From: JBAOHV01 sp963714875
GTDB taxonomy: Bacteria > Actinomycetota > Acidimicrobiia > Acidimicrobiales > Microtrichaceae
Length of the DNA stretch: 64,000 nucleotides
Reading direction: 5' to 3'
NCBI GenBank assembly: GCA_963714875.1
Contig: CAVQQI010000011.1
Coordinates: 1,240,001 to 1,304,000 of the forward strand
The notes below the pieces were generated by a model. The model saw nothing but the letters and a program-made list of their open reading frames with translations, was not told the origin of the DNA and ran no database searches. Below are positions 1 through 8,107 of the stretch, one piece after another. A program made the translations under genes and the position numbers. How positions within the stretch are numbered: position 1 is the stretch's first letter; each line of letters opens with the position of its first letter.

Positions 1-430
1 CCCCCTCGGACCAGATGACGTCGAGCGCCTCCTCGTCGAAGTCGAGTTCGTCCATCGAGGCGGCATGGGTGTTGATGCGATCGGCCAGACCACGTCGCCC
101 AGCGATGTCGTCGAGCCGGTTCAGGAACGGCGAGAGGAAGTCGACGGCAGTGATCTGCGCGTCGAGGTCCTGCGCCAGCACGAGACTCGAGGCGCCGGTC
201 CCGCAACCGATGTCGGCGATGGTGAGATCCGTCATCGCCTCGAGCCCGGCGAGGCCGATGGCAGTCCGGGTGGCCTGATCGCTCCCGGGTCCCTGCCGTT
301 CTCCATCCAGATGGAGGTCGAGGAGGAGCTCCATCTGGTCGGCGGTCGAGTCTGCGTCGTCAAGGGGATCGGTCACGGATGCGGAAGCTAGGTCGAGGGT
401 GGACGCGTCCCCCAGCGAATTACGTCCCAT
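1..430 (-). CDS. Class I SAM-dependent methyltransferase, 3' end outside window
   Basis: The minus-strand frame opens with ATG at 430 and runs off the left edge, so only about 143 N-terminal residues are present. Residues about 78-86 read ADIGCGTGAS, the glycine-rich SAM-binding motif I of Rossmann-fold methyltransferases. It is followed by an acidic residue at the end of strand 2 (ITAVDFLSPF), where the ribose hydroxyls bind, and by a motif II region ending DVIWSEG. The roughly 70 residues before motif I are acidic and helical, as in small-molecule methyltransferases of the UbiE/Methyltransf_25 group. The substrate cannot be told. No clear Shine-Dalgarno precedes the ATG; an ATG at 430 is chosen because it is the only in-frame start before the fold begins. 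Confidence 0.75.
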   Translation of the reverse strand, partial: MGRNSLGDASTLDLASASVTDPLDDADSTADQMELLLDLHLDGERQGPGSDQATRTAIGLAGLEAMTDLTIADIGCGTGASSLVLAQDLDAQITAVDFLSPFLNRLDDIAGRRGLADRINTHAASMDELDFDEEALDVIWSEG

Positions 431-571
431 AGGTGCCTGCTTGAGCGCACCCGCGCGGCCCCTCACTCGGCTCGCCCAGCGATGGAGACTTGCTCCGATG
501 CTCACCGCTGCTGTGACTGGGCGACGAGGCGTCGACGGGAGCCCCCGAACGACCCGCGCTCCAGCAACGCG

Positions 572-587
572 CGATTCCGCGGAATCG
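572..587. promoter_or_regulatory. 16-bp perfect palindrome in the promoter gap of the methyltransferase
   Basis: CGATTCCGCGGAATCG is fully self-complementary and sits in the 212-nt gap (431-642) upstream of the leftmost gene. Such an uninterrupted palindrome is a plausible dimeric repressor site. It shares TTCCGC/GCGGAA with the regulon half-sites found further right but lacks their 3-bp spacer, so I do not count it in that set. Nothing else was recognised in the gap. Confidence 0.3.
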
Positions 588-642
588 TCAACCTGCGCGC
601 ATCCGGCGCAGAAGCTCCCGCTGGAGGATCACCGAGTGTGCG

Positions 643-1341
643 TCAGAGCAGGGTGGCGACCAGGGCGAAGTGACAGCCGCCGGCGACGATGGTCATCGAG
701 TGCCACACCTCGTGATAGCCGAACCGCTCCGGCACCGGGTCCGGTCGACGACGGCCCAGCACCACCGCACCGACGGTGTAGAGCACCCCGCCGACACCGA
801 GCAGCACCAACTGGGCGGCATTCAGACTGGTGACCAGGACCGGCAGCGTGATCACCGCGCCCCAGCCCATGACGATGTAGAGCCACGACCCGCTCGACTT
901 CCCGGCGACGCCGAGGCGGACCATCTTCAGGATGACGCCGGCGAGCGCGGTCACCCAGGCCACGACGAGCATCGGGATTCCCCACATCGCGGGGAGCGCG
1001 ATCAGGCACAGCGGCGTGTAGGTGCCGGCGATGAGCACGTAGATCATCGAGTGGTCGGCCCGGCGGAACCAGAGCACCGATCGGTGGGAACGGGCCAGGC
1101 GGTGGTACGAGGCACTCGTGGCGAACAGCCCCGCGAGGCTGGCCCAGTAGATGGCCACCGCCACACGAGCGGCGGTCGACTCCGCGACGGTCAGCAGGTA
1201 GAGGCCGGCGGGCAGCACCGCGAGGAACGCACCGAAGTGCAGCCAGCCACGCCACGTCGGTCGGTGACCGTAGGGGTCGGCATCAGACAGCGCCTCCGCC
1301 GTCTGCCCGCCCCCGTGTTGTTCTGCTTCGACCGCCACCAT
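643..1341 (-). CDS. Haemolysin III / PAQR-family membrane protein
   Basis: About 232 residues with seven predicted hydrophobic spans. The family signatures are present: the SASYHRL segment after TM2, a DHSMIYVLIAGTYTP segment entering TM3, and a C-terminal GYHEVWHSMTIVAGGCHF block. Together these supply the conserved Ser/Asp/His residues that form the metal site of PAQR/HlyIII proteins. Bacterial members are integral membrane proteins of uncertain role, often called haemolysin III or YqfA. The ATG at 1341 is preferred; an in-frame GTG at 1389 would add 16 residues, and neither has a strong ribosome site. It lies 66 nt downstream of the glutamate decarboxylase on the same strand and may be co-transcribed. 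Confidence 0.85.
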   Translation of the reverse strand: MVAVEAEQHGGGQTAEALSDADPYGHRPTWRGWLHFGAFLAVLPAGLYLLTVAESTAARVAVAIYWASLAGLFATSASYHRLARSHRSVLWFRRADHSMIYVLIAGTYTPLCLIALPAMWGIPMLVVAWVTALAGVILKMVRLGVAGKSSGSWLYIVMGWGAVITLPVLVTSLNAAQLVLLGVGGVLYTVGAVVLGRRRPDPVPERFGYHEVWHSMTIVAGGCHFALVATLL

Positions 1342-1407
1342 CTGCACACAGTGCCACGGTTCCCCGCAGTTGTCTGTGGGTAGGACCACCTGTCGGTGGG
1401 CCAGGTG

Positions 1408-2808
1408 TCACAGGTGGCTGAACCCGCTGGACTCCTCCTTGGTCATCGAGACCGTGACCGGGTGCTTGTCGAAGTGCGCCATGGCTTCCCGCATGTCGTC
1501 GAGCAGCAGGTGCGCCAGATCCCTGCTGACGTCCTGGCGGACCAGGATGCGCTGCACCGCGATGTCCGACGCCGAGCCGGTGAGCGGGTAGGCAGGCACC
1601 TGCCAACCCTTGTTGCGCAGGCGGTCGGCCAGGTCGTACAGGGTGAAGCCGGGGTCCTCGCCCTCGATGATCCGCCAGGTGACGGTGGGAATGCCGTTGG
1701 TCGGGTCGGAGTCGCACAGCAGCTCGAACGGCCCGAGCGTTGGGATCACCTCGGCGATGTGTTGCCCCGTCGTGTACGACGCCTCGTGCACCCGCTGGTA
1801 CCCGACCCGGCCCAACCGGACGAAGTCGTAGTACTGGGCGGCGATCTGGCCCGCAGGGCGGGAGAAGTTGATCTGGAACACCGGCATGTCGCCGCCCAGG
1901 TAGCTGACGTGGAAGATCAGGTCGTCGGGCAGCTCGGCGGCGTCGCTCCACACGACCCAGCCGACGCCGAGCGGCGCCAGACCGAACTTGTGGCCCGAGG
2001 CGCTGATGGACTTCACCCTGGGGAGTCGGAAGTCCCAGACGACGTCGGGCGCGCAGAACGGCGCCAGGAACGCCCCACTCGCGCCGTCGACGTGCAGATC
2101 GATGTCGAGGCCCGTGTCGGCCTGGAGTTTGTCGAGCGCAGCGGCGATCTCGGCCACCGGCTCGTACTCGCCGGTGTAGGTCACCCCGAAGGTCGGCATG
2201 ACGAAGATGGTGTTCTCGTCGACCCGTTCCAGCACGTCCTCGGGGGTCATGCAGTAGTGCCCGGGGGACATCGGCACCTCTCGCATCTCGATGTCCCAGT
2301 ACTTCGCGAACTTGTGCCAGACCACCTGCACCGGACCGCAGACCATGTTCGGTCGGTCGGTGGGCTTGCCCTCCGCCTCACGCTTGGCCCGCCAGCGCCA
2401 CTTCGCTGCCATGCCGGCCAGCATGCAGGCCTCGGAGGACCCGATCGCCGAGGTCCCGATCGTGTTCTTCGCATCCTTTGCGTTCCACAGATCGGCCAAC
2501 ATGTGCACGCAACGGCGCTCGAGCTCGGCGGTCTGCGGATACTCGTCCTTGTCGATCATGTTCTTGTCGATGCAGAGGTCCATCAGGTCGTGCACCTGCG
2601 GTTCCTCCCAGGTCTGGCAGAACGTGGCCAGGTTCTGCCGGGAGTTGCCGTCGAGCATCAGCTCGTCGTGCACCACCTGGTAGGCGTCGGTGGGCAGCAT
2701 CTCGGACTCGGGGAAGCGGTACCGGGGCAGCTGCTTCTCCAGGTCGAGGCTGGCGAACAGCGTGTCCTCCAGCTGGTGGCGGATCGTGTCGCGTTCGTGC
2801 AGTCCCAT
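1408..2808 (-). CDS. gadB: Glutamate decarboxylase
   Basis: A cytosolic PLP enzyme converting glutamate to GABA + CO2, consuming a proton. The protein is 466 residues, the same length as E. coli GadB. The PLP lysine is K274 in SASGHKFG, the cofactor aspartate lies in the LHVDGASGAF segment, and the family N-terminal RFPESEMLP segment is present. The start at 2808 (ATG preceded by CGGGAGA) is preferred to an upstream ATG at 2868 that adds 20 unrelated residues. It is divergent from an MFS exporter at 2940. No GadC-type antiporter is adjacent, so the usual acid-resistance pairing is absent here. Family assignment is very secure; the acid-resistance role is inferred. Confidence 0.95.
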   Translation of the reverse strand: MGLHERDTIRHQLEDTLFASLDLEKQLPRYRFPESEMLPTDAYQVVHDELMLDGNSRQNLATFCQTWEEPQVHDLMDLCIDKNMIDKDEYPQTAELERRCVHMLADLWNAKDAKNTIGTSAIGSSEACMLAGMAAKWRWRAKREAEGKPTDRPNMVCGPVQVVWHKFAKYWDIEMREVPMSPGHYCMTPEDVLERVDENTIFVMPTFGVTYTGEYEPVAEIAAALDKLQADTGLDIDLHVDGASGAFLAPFCAPDVVWDFRLPRVKSISASGHKFGLAPLGVGWVVWSDAAELPDDLIFHVSYLGGDMPVFQINFSRPAGQIAAQYYDFVRLGRVGYQRVHEASYTTGQHIAEVIPTLGPFELLCDSDPTNGIPTVTWRIIEGEDPGFTLYDLADRLRNKGWQVPAYPLTGSASDIAVQRILVRQDVSRDLAHLLLDDMREAMAHFDKHPVTVSMTKEESSGFSHL

Positions 2809-2939
2809 GTGATCTCCCGGTCGATGAGCTGCGACAGTTTCGCATCCGGCAGAGGGCGTGTGGACCATTGCACGAGAAGATCACCCCGATCGGGTGATCG
2901 CATGGGCTAGCAACGTGGTCGACCACACAGGAGCTGACG

Positions 2940-4514
2940 ATGGACACCGACACGAGCGCAACCTCGACCGCACCGCAGCGAGCCGGTCTTGTGCTCGGGG
3001 CACTGATCCTCGTCGCGACGGTCGCGAACCTGAACCTGGCGGTCGCCAACGTCGCGCTCCCCGACATCGGCAAGGCCTTCGACGCCGCCCAGACCCAGCT
3101 CAACCTGGTGGCCGTGGGCTACTCGCTCGGGCTCGCCGGATCGGTGCTGTACCTGGGGGCTCTCGGCGACCGCTACGGACGCAAGATGATGCTGCTGTTG
3201 GGCGTGGGGCTGTCGATCCCCGCGTGTGCACTCGCTGCATGGGCACCGTCGATCGAAGTGCTCATCGCCGCTCGCGTGCTGGGCGGCGTCTCGGCCGGCA
3301 TGGCCTACCCGACGACCTTGGCGCTGATCACCGCACTGTGGACCGGACCGGGCCGGACCCGCTCCATCGCGCTCTGGTCGGCGCTCGGCGGCGCCATGTC
3401 GGCGATGGGGCCGCTCATCGCGGGATACCTGCTCGGGCACTTCTGGTGGGGGTCGGTCTTCCTGGTCACGCTGCCGCTGGCGGCGGTGGCGTTCGTGATG
3501 GCGATCCGGCTGGTGCCGGCACACGTGAACGAGACCACCGACGCGGTGGACAACCTGGGCGGCGTGTTGTCGATCCTGGCCGTCGCGGCACTGGTGCTCG
3601 GCATCAACTTCGCGCCGGTGCCCGATGAGGGAACCCTGGCGGTCGGACTGCTGGTGCTCGCCGTCGTCGCCACCGCGCTGTTCGTCCTGCGCCAGCGGCG
3701 GGCGGCGAACCCCCTGTACGACCTGGAGGTCGCCGCACGCCGCACGTTCTGGGTCGCCGCGGTCGGCGGGATCATCGTGTTCGGCTCGCTCATGGCAGCC
3801 ATGTTCGTCGGCCAGCAGTACCTGCAGAACGTCCTCGGCTACTCGCCGATCGAGGCCGGGCTGTCGATCCTGCCGGCCGTCGCCTTCATGGTGGTGGTCG
3901 CCCCGCGCTCGGCGAAGCTGGTCGAGTCCCGTGGCGCTCGGTTCACGCTGCTGCTGGGTTACCTGTTCTGCTTCCTGGGGTTCGCCACGATGTGGGCGTT
4001 GTGGACCGACAGCTCGGCGTACTGGCAGGTGGGCCTGGGCTACGCACTGGTCGGCATCGGTGTGGGGTTCGCGGGCACTCCGGCCTCGCACTCGCTGACC
4101 AGTTCGGTGCCGGTCCGCCGGGCAGGGATGGCGTCGGGCACTGCCGACCTGCAGCGGGATCTGGGCGGGGCGATCATGCAGTCGCTGCTCGGTGCGTTGT
4201 TGACCGCCGGCTATGCGGCGGCCTTCACCGCCGAGATCAGCGCATCTGCGGAGGCATCGTCGGTGTCCAGCGCAACCGAGAGCCAACTCGTGCGCAGCTT
4301 CGCCAGTGCCGAGGCCACCGCGCAGCAGTACCCGCAGTACGCGGAGCAGATCACCGCCGCGGCGCGCGACGCCTTCACCCAGGGCCAGGACTGGGCCTAC
4401 GCCGCTGGCGCCGCTGCCATCGTGTTGGGTGCGGGTCTGGTCGCCTGGAAGTTCCCCGGCCGGGACGAGGAACAGCAGCTCCTCGCGTCCTACGCCGCCC
4501 AGGACCGCAGCTGA
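2940..4514 (+). CDS. MFS drug/solute exporter, DHA2 (EmrB/QacA) family, 14 TM
   Basis: A 524-residue multi-pass inner-membrane protein. After the first TM it carries the DHA2 pattern NVALPDIGKAF, then motif A (GALGDRYGRKMML) between TM2 and TM3 and an antiporter-type motif C region. Total length and hydrophobic pattern fit 14 TM helices. An extended, mostly soluble loop at about residues 425-480 precedes the last TM. A good Shine-Dalgarno (AGGAG) sits 6 nt before the ATG. It is divergent from gadB with a 131-nt shared promoter gap, which suggests related regulation; export of GABA or another amine is speculation. Substrate unknown. Confidence 0.88.
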   Translation: MDTDTSATSTAPQRAGLVLGALILVATVANLNLAVANVALPDIGKAFDAAQTQLNLVAVGYSLGLAGSVLYLGALGDRYGRKMMLLLGVGLSIPACALAAWAPSIEVLIAARVLGGVSAGMAYPTTLALITALWTGPGRTRSIALWSALGGAMSAMGPLIAGYLLGHFWWGSVFLVTLPLAAVAFVMAIRLVPAHVNETTDAVDNLGGVLSILAVAALVLGINFAPVPDEGTLAVGLLVLAVVATALFVLRQRRAANPLYDLEVAARRTFWVAAVGGIIVFGSLMAAMFVGQQYLQNVLGYSPIEAGLSILPAVAFMVVVAPRSAKLVESRGARFTLLLGYLFCFLGFATMWALWTDSSAYWQVGLGYALVGIGVGFAGTPASHSLTSSVPVRRAGMASGTADLQRDLGGAIMQSLLGALLTAGYAAAFTAEISASAEASSVSSATESQLVRSFASAEATAQQYPQYAEQITAAARDAFTQGQDWAYAAGAAAIVLGAGLVAWKFPGRDEEQQLLASYAAQDRS

Positions 4515-4524
4515 GCCGCTCCGG

Positions 4525-5316
4525 TCAGTCCTCGCCCATCGCCGGTGGGCGCTCTTCGTCTGCCTGACTCCGGAGCTGTTCCTCGATGCGATCGAGCCGC
4601 TCGTGCAGCCGGTCGAGGTGGCGCAGCTCCAACGGCTCGTCGATCGGTGAACGGGGGTCCGGCATTCCCTCTTGCTGGCGACGTCGGTTGAGCTGGTCGA
4701 CGTAGCCGGAGGAGACCTGGGCCGTGATGACGGCGATGGTCAGGAGCCCGATCGCCATGATCCCGGTGGCGACGATGCGGCCCTGGACGGTCACCGGGTA
4801 CGTGTCGCCGTAGCCGACCGTGGTGACGGTCACGACGCCCCACCACAGCGCCTCGCCGACCGTCGTGATGCTCGAACCGGACGCGTTCCGCTCGTAGAAG
4901 TAGACCATGAGCACGCCGTTGGCGAGCAGCAGGCTCGCCGCCACGAGGAACCGTTCGATGTGACCCCGACGGAACAGCGAGGTGATGAGCCGCAGGCTGA
5001 ACACCACTCGAACCGGGGGCACGACCACGGCGAACAGACCCAGCGGGTGGGTACGCAGGTAGCGCCACGACTGGGGTGCCAGGTACGACCGCACCGCCAT
5101 GTCCACCGCGAACACCAACGAGACCGTCAGGCGCAGCGCGATCCCCCCGACCGTCGCGTCGGGGCCGTCGCCGATGCTGCTCAACGGGATCCCGATGATC
5201 CACAGGGTGCAGAGCGCGAACAGGTCGAGCGCCGTCTGGCTGCGTGCGACGTAGGCCTCGAGGCGCGCAGAGGTGTTGTCCTCCCAGGACAGTCGCGTTC
5301 GGGCCATCCCCACCAT
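4525..5316 (-). CDS. Voltage-gated-type potassium channel (Kv-like, six TM)
   Basis: 263 residues. TM1-TM4 resemble a voltage-sensor domain; a pore helix and the selectivity filter TVGYGD follow at about residue 190 (ALWWGVVTVTTVGYGDTYPVT), then TM6 and a short basic/acidic cytoplasmic tail with coiled-coil character (LDRLHERLDRIEEQL). The signature filter makes K+ selectivity near certain. ATG 5316 has GGGAG 8 nt upstream; ATG 5307 is an alternative. The gene converges on the MFS exporter with only 10 nt between stop codons. Confidence 0.9.
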   Translation of the reverse strand: MVGMARTRLSWEDNTSARLEAYVARSQTALDLFALCTLWIIGIPLSSIGDGPDATVGGIALRLTVSLVFAVDMAVRSYLAPQSWRYLRTHPLGLFAVVVPPVRVVFSLRLITSLFRRGHIERFLVAASLLLANGVLMVYFYERNASGSSITTVGEALWWGVVTVTTVGYGDTYPVTVQGRIVATGIMAIGLLTIAVITAQVSSGYVDQLNRRRQQEGMPDPRSPIDEPLELRHLDRLHERLDRIEEQLRSQADEERPPAMGED

Positions 5317-5383
5317 GGTCGCCGCTCCCGGAGCGTCGGCGGTGGACCGTCGGCGCACCGGCCGGACGGCCGATGGCGACGGA

Positions 5384-6991
5384 TCAGCCGCGCGTGACGG
5401 TGACGTCCTGGGTGCCGGAGGGCCAGTCGAAGCGCACCCGTCGACGCGGCAGCGCGCTGCGCGACGCACGATTCGGCGTGAGCGAGTTCACCGTTCGGTA
5501 CTCCACACGCATCGACGCTCGAGTGCACTCCACCAGGCCGAAGCCCCGACGGGCAAGGTCCACGTAGCGGAATCCGGGGCGCAGCTGCTTGATCGTCTCG
5601 CCGAGCGGACCGGCGAGGTCACCTGCGAAGTCGAAGCCCCGTGAGGACACCGACCCACAGACGAACTCCTGGGCGACCGCCGGGCTGAACGGCTCGTCGA
5701 AGTCCGCCTGCACCTTGGACTGCCAGAACGAGTGGACGTCGCCGGTCAGGAACCCGACGTTCGAGATCTGTTCGCCGGCCAGATGCTCGGTGACCACGTC
5801 GCGCTCGACCATGTAGCCCGACCAGTCGTCCAGGTTGGCGTAGAAGCCTGCGTGTTCGGGCAGATCGGGGCGCAGTGCCCGCAGCGCGGGTTCATCCAGG
5901 TCGATGACGCGGATCGGCGAGATCATCACCTGGTTGCCGACCAGCTTCCAGCGGACACCGTCACCCTGTGCCGCACCGAGTCCGTCCAGGAACCAGTCGC
6001 GCTGCGCATCGCCCAGGATGGTCCGGCCCGCGGAGTGCACCTCGTTCAGCGGAGCGTCGACGGTCGATCCCAGGACGATGGACCGGCCGTCTGGACCCAT
6101 GACCTGTGGGTCGCGGTACTGGCGGGTGTCGAGCAGCGACAGGTCGACCAGGTCACCCCACCGCGCCCGGCGGTGGATCCGGTCACCGTCGATGCGCCAC
6201 ACCGGCTGGTACTCGAACCATGCCCGGTAGGCCGCGGCGGCGCGTTCGGGGAACTCCAGGTTGGTGAGTCGGTTGCAGTTGTTGACGAACTCGTGGTCGT
6301 CCCAGACCGGGGCGAACGGGTGCGCCGCGTGCGCGGTGCGCAGGTCCGGATCCGACCGGTACCGCCGGTACTTGTTGCGGTACGACTGAAGGTCCGTCGC
6401 TTCCTCGGGGTCCACGCGGATGCTGAGCGGCCCTGCGCCACCGCTCGCGCTCTCGTAGATGTAGTCGCCGAGGAAGACGACCGCATCGACGTCCTCGGCA
6501 GCGATGGCACGCCATGCCGGGTAGAAGCCGGCGCTGAAGCTCTGGCAGCTGGCGACCGCCAGGCGCACCGACGAGGGTGACGCTCCCCCGGCGGGCAGCG
6601 TTCGGGTCCGGCCGACGGGGCTGGCCAGTCCGTCGGCCACGAAGCGGTACCAGAAGGTCGCACCCGGCTCGAGGCCGTCGACCAGGACCTTCACGCAGCC
6701 GTCGGCACCCGAGGACGCAGCGGTCGTGCCGGATGCGACCACCCGGTCGAAGGCGGGGCCGGTCGCCACTTCCCAACGAAGATCGACCGAGGCGGAATCA
6801 GCCGCCGGAGCGAACCGTGTCCACAGCACCACTGCGCCGGGAGCGTGCACGCCGGAGGCCACGCCGCAGTCCCAGGGGCCCAGGTCCTCCACCGGGACCT
6901 CGCCCGGCATGGGCGAGCAGCCCAGCAACCCGCCCGCAGCGATGCCGCCGACACCCAGCAACCCACCACGCAGCACTGTCCGTCGATCCAT
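5384..6991 (-). CDS. PhoD-like metallophosphatase (alkaline phosphatase D family), exported
   Basis: 535 residues. The N-terminus MDRRTVLRGGLLGVGG is a Tat-type signal followed by a lipobox-like LLGC. A fibronectin-like PhoD_N domain (PWDCGVASGVHAPGAVVLWTRF) precedes the PhoD phosphatase domain, which shows FLGDYIYES (metal ligands), VWDDHEFVNN and LTGDVHSFW. These are the metal-binding landmarks of calcium/iron PhoD phosphodiesterase/phosphomonoesterases. The protein acts outside the membrane in phosphate scavenging. A longer open frame extends far upstream but is only a GC-rich shadow over the next gene; the ATG at 6991 precedes the signal peptide directly. Confidence 0.9.
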   Translation of the reverse strand: MDRRTVLRGGLLGVGGIAAGGLLGCSPMPGEVPVEDLGPWDCGVASGVHAPGAVVLWTRFAPAADSASVDLRWEVATGPAFDRVVASGTTAASSGADGCVKVLVDGLEPGATFWYRFVADGLASPVGRTRTLPAGGASPSSVRLAVASCQSFSAGFYPAWRAIAAEDVDAVVFLGDYIYESASGGAGPLSIRVDPEEATDLQSYRNKYRRYRSDPDLRTAHAAHPFAPVWDDHEFVNNCNRLTNLEFPERAAAAYRAWFEYQPVWRIDGDRIHRRARWGDLVDLSLLDTRQYRDPQVMGPDGRSIVLGSTVDAPLNEVHSAGRTILGDAQRDWFLDGLGAAQGDGVRWKLVGNQVMISPIRVIDLDEPALRALRPDLPEHAGFYANLDDWSGYMVERDVVTEHLAGEQISNVGFLTGDVHSFWQSKVQADFDEPFSPAVAQEFVCGSVSSRGFDFAGDLAGPLGETIKQLRPGFRYVDLARRGFGLVECTRASMRVEYRTVNSLTPNRASRSALPRRRVRFDWPSGTQDVTVTRG

Positions 6992-7034
6992 CTCGCCCCC
7001 AGAGCATCCGCCGAGCCTCAGGATACGTGCGGGC

Positions 7035-7979
7035 TCAGGCCGGGAACAGCCCCGCCCGCGAGAGCAGCCCCGGTGTCGCACGACCCAGCAACGCGTCGGA
7101 CTGCATCCAGTCCACCGCCGAGATGAGCGATGCCAGGTCGATGCCGGTGTCGTAGCCCATGCGATCCAACAGGTAGGCCACGTCCTCGGTGGGGACGTTG
7201 CCGGTGGCGTTCGGCGCGAACGGACAGCCGCCGATCCCGCCCAGCGACGCGTCCACGACGTGCACTCCGGCCACCACTGCAGCGGCGACGTTCGCGACAC
7301 CGGTGTTGCGGGTGTTGTGGAAGTGCACCCGCAGCTGCTGGTCGGTGCCCGCAGCGGCGATCGCGGTGCGCGCTGCGGCGATGCGCTCGGTGACGTCGGT
7401 GGGCACCGCGACGCCGATCGAGTCGGCCAGTGCGATCTCCTGGCCGCCGGCTGCTGCGCAGCGCTCCACGACGGCGGCGAGGCGGGAGAGATCGACCTCA
7501 CCGTCGTACGGGCAGCCGAAGCTGGCCGCCAGGGTGACACTCGCCGGCACACCGGCGTCGGCCGCAGTGGCGGCGATCTGCTCCCACACCTCGATCCCGG
7601 TGTCGGTGTCGGTGCCCTGGTTCTTCTGGGAGAACGTGTCGCTCACCACGACCACGGCGTTGACCTCGTCGCACCCGGCGGCGAGGGCACGGTCGAGTCC
7701 CCGCCGGTTCAGCACCAGACCGATCAGCGACACGTCGCGCAGCGGATCGTCGGACTCCCCGCTGCGGCGCCGCTCCAGCAGCGCCGCCATCAACTCGTCG
7801 GCATCGGCCATCTGAGGAACGCGTGCGGGGTTGACGAAGCTGGTCGCCTCGATGCGGCGGATTCCTGCGGCTGCGATCCGGGAGATCAGCTCGACCTTGG
7901 CCTCGGTGCTGACCACCGCACCGTCGCTCTGGAGTCCATCCCGTGGGGCGACGTCGACGATCGTGATCGGGGTGCTCAT
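7035..7979 (-). CDS. Hydroxymethylglutaryl-CoA lyase family (HMGL/DRE-TIM)
   Basis: 314-residue TIM-barrel lyase that cleaves 3-hydroxy-3-methylglutaryl-CoA (or a related 3-hydroxyacyl-CoA) to acetyl-CoA and a keto acid. The start reads VDVAPRDGLQ (the metal-binding Arg-Asp of HMG-CoA lyases), followed by EATSFVNPARVPQMAD, the metal ligands HFHNTRNTG, and GGIGGCPFAPNATGNV with the active-site cysteine loop. A TACGAT -10 box ends 7 nt before the ATG, so the mRNA is probably leaderless. A half-site pair of the catabolic-island operator (8022-8038) lies about 30 bp upstream of that -10. This suggests the lyase belongs to the same regulon although it is more than 10 kb away, and could process a branched hydroxyacyl-CoA from that pathway. 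Confidence 0.88.
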   Translation of the reverse strand: MSTPITIVDVAPRDGLQSDGAVVSTEAKVELISRIAAAGIRRIEATSFVNPARVPQMADADELMAALLERRRSGESDDPLRDVSLIGLVLNRRGLDRALAAGCDEVNAVVVVSDTFSQKNQGTDTDTGIEVWEQIAATAADAGVPASVTLAASFGCPYDGEVDLSRLAAVVERCAAAGGQEIALADSIGVAVPTDVTERIAAARTAIAAAGTDQQLRVHFHNTRNTGVANVAAAVVAGVHVVDASLGGIGGCPFAPNATGNVPTEDVAYLLDRMGYDTGIDLASLISAVDWMQSDALLGRATPGLLSRAGLFPA

Positions 7980-8021
7980 GTGCGTGATCGTACCGCGCCC
8001 CACGAAGCACTGGACCACTGA

Positions 8022-8038
8022 GCGGAACAGCGTTCCGA
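8022..8038. promoter_or_regulatory. Regulon operator a: GCGGAAC-AGC-GTTCCGA
   Basis: Two 7-bp half-sites in the inverted GCGGAAC-N3-GTTCCGn arrangement, in the divergent gap between the HMG-CoA-lyase-like gene (minus) and the FG-GAP lipoprotein (plus). CGGAAC/GTTCCG is a perfect inverted repeat with a 3-bp spacer. It is placed where an activator or repressor would sit for the lyase promoter (-10 at 7987-7992). A possible plus-strand -10 (TACGGT) exists too, so either gene could be controlled. Confidence 0.6.
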
Positions 8039-8107
8039 TTTGGTGGACGCCGCGGAGAACAGCCGGTACGGTGCCTGATCTGCACCGCAGGCCCTGGGGG
8101 GAACGAC

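Noticed and set aside
1396..2910. A 504-codon plus-strand open frame opposite the glutamate decarboxylase
   Set aside because: Antisense GC-rich shadow: it is made of Arg/Val/His/Gly-rich low-homology sequence exactly over gadB.
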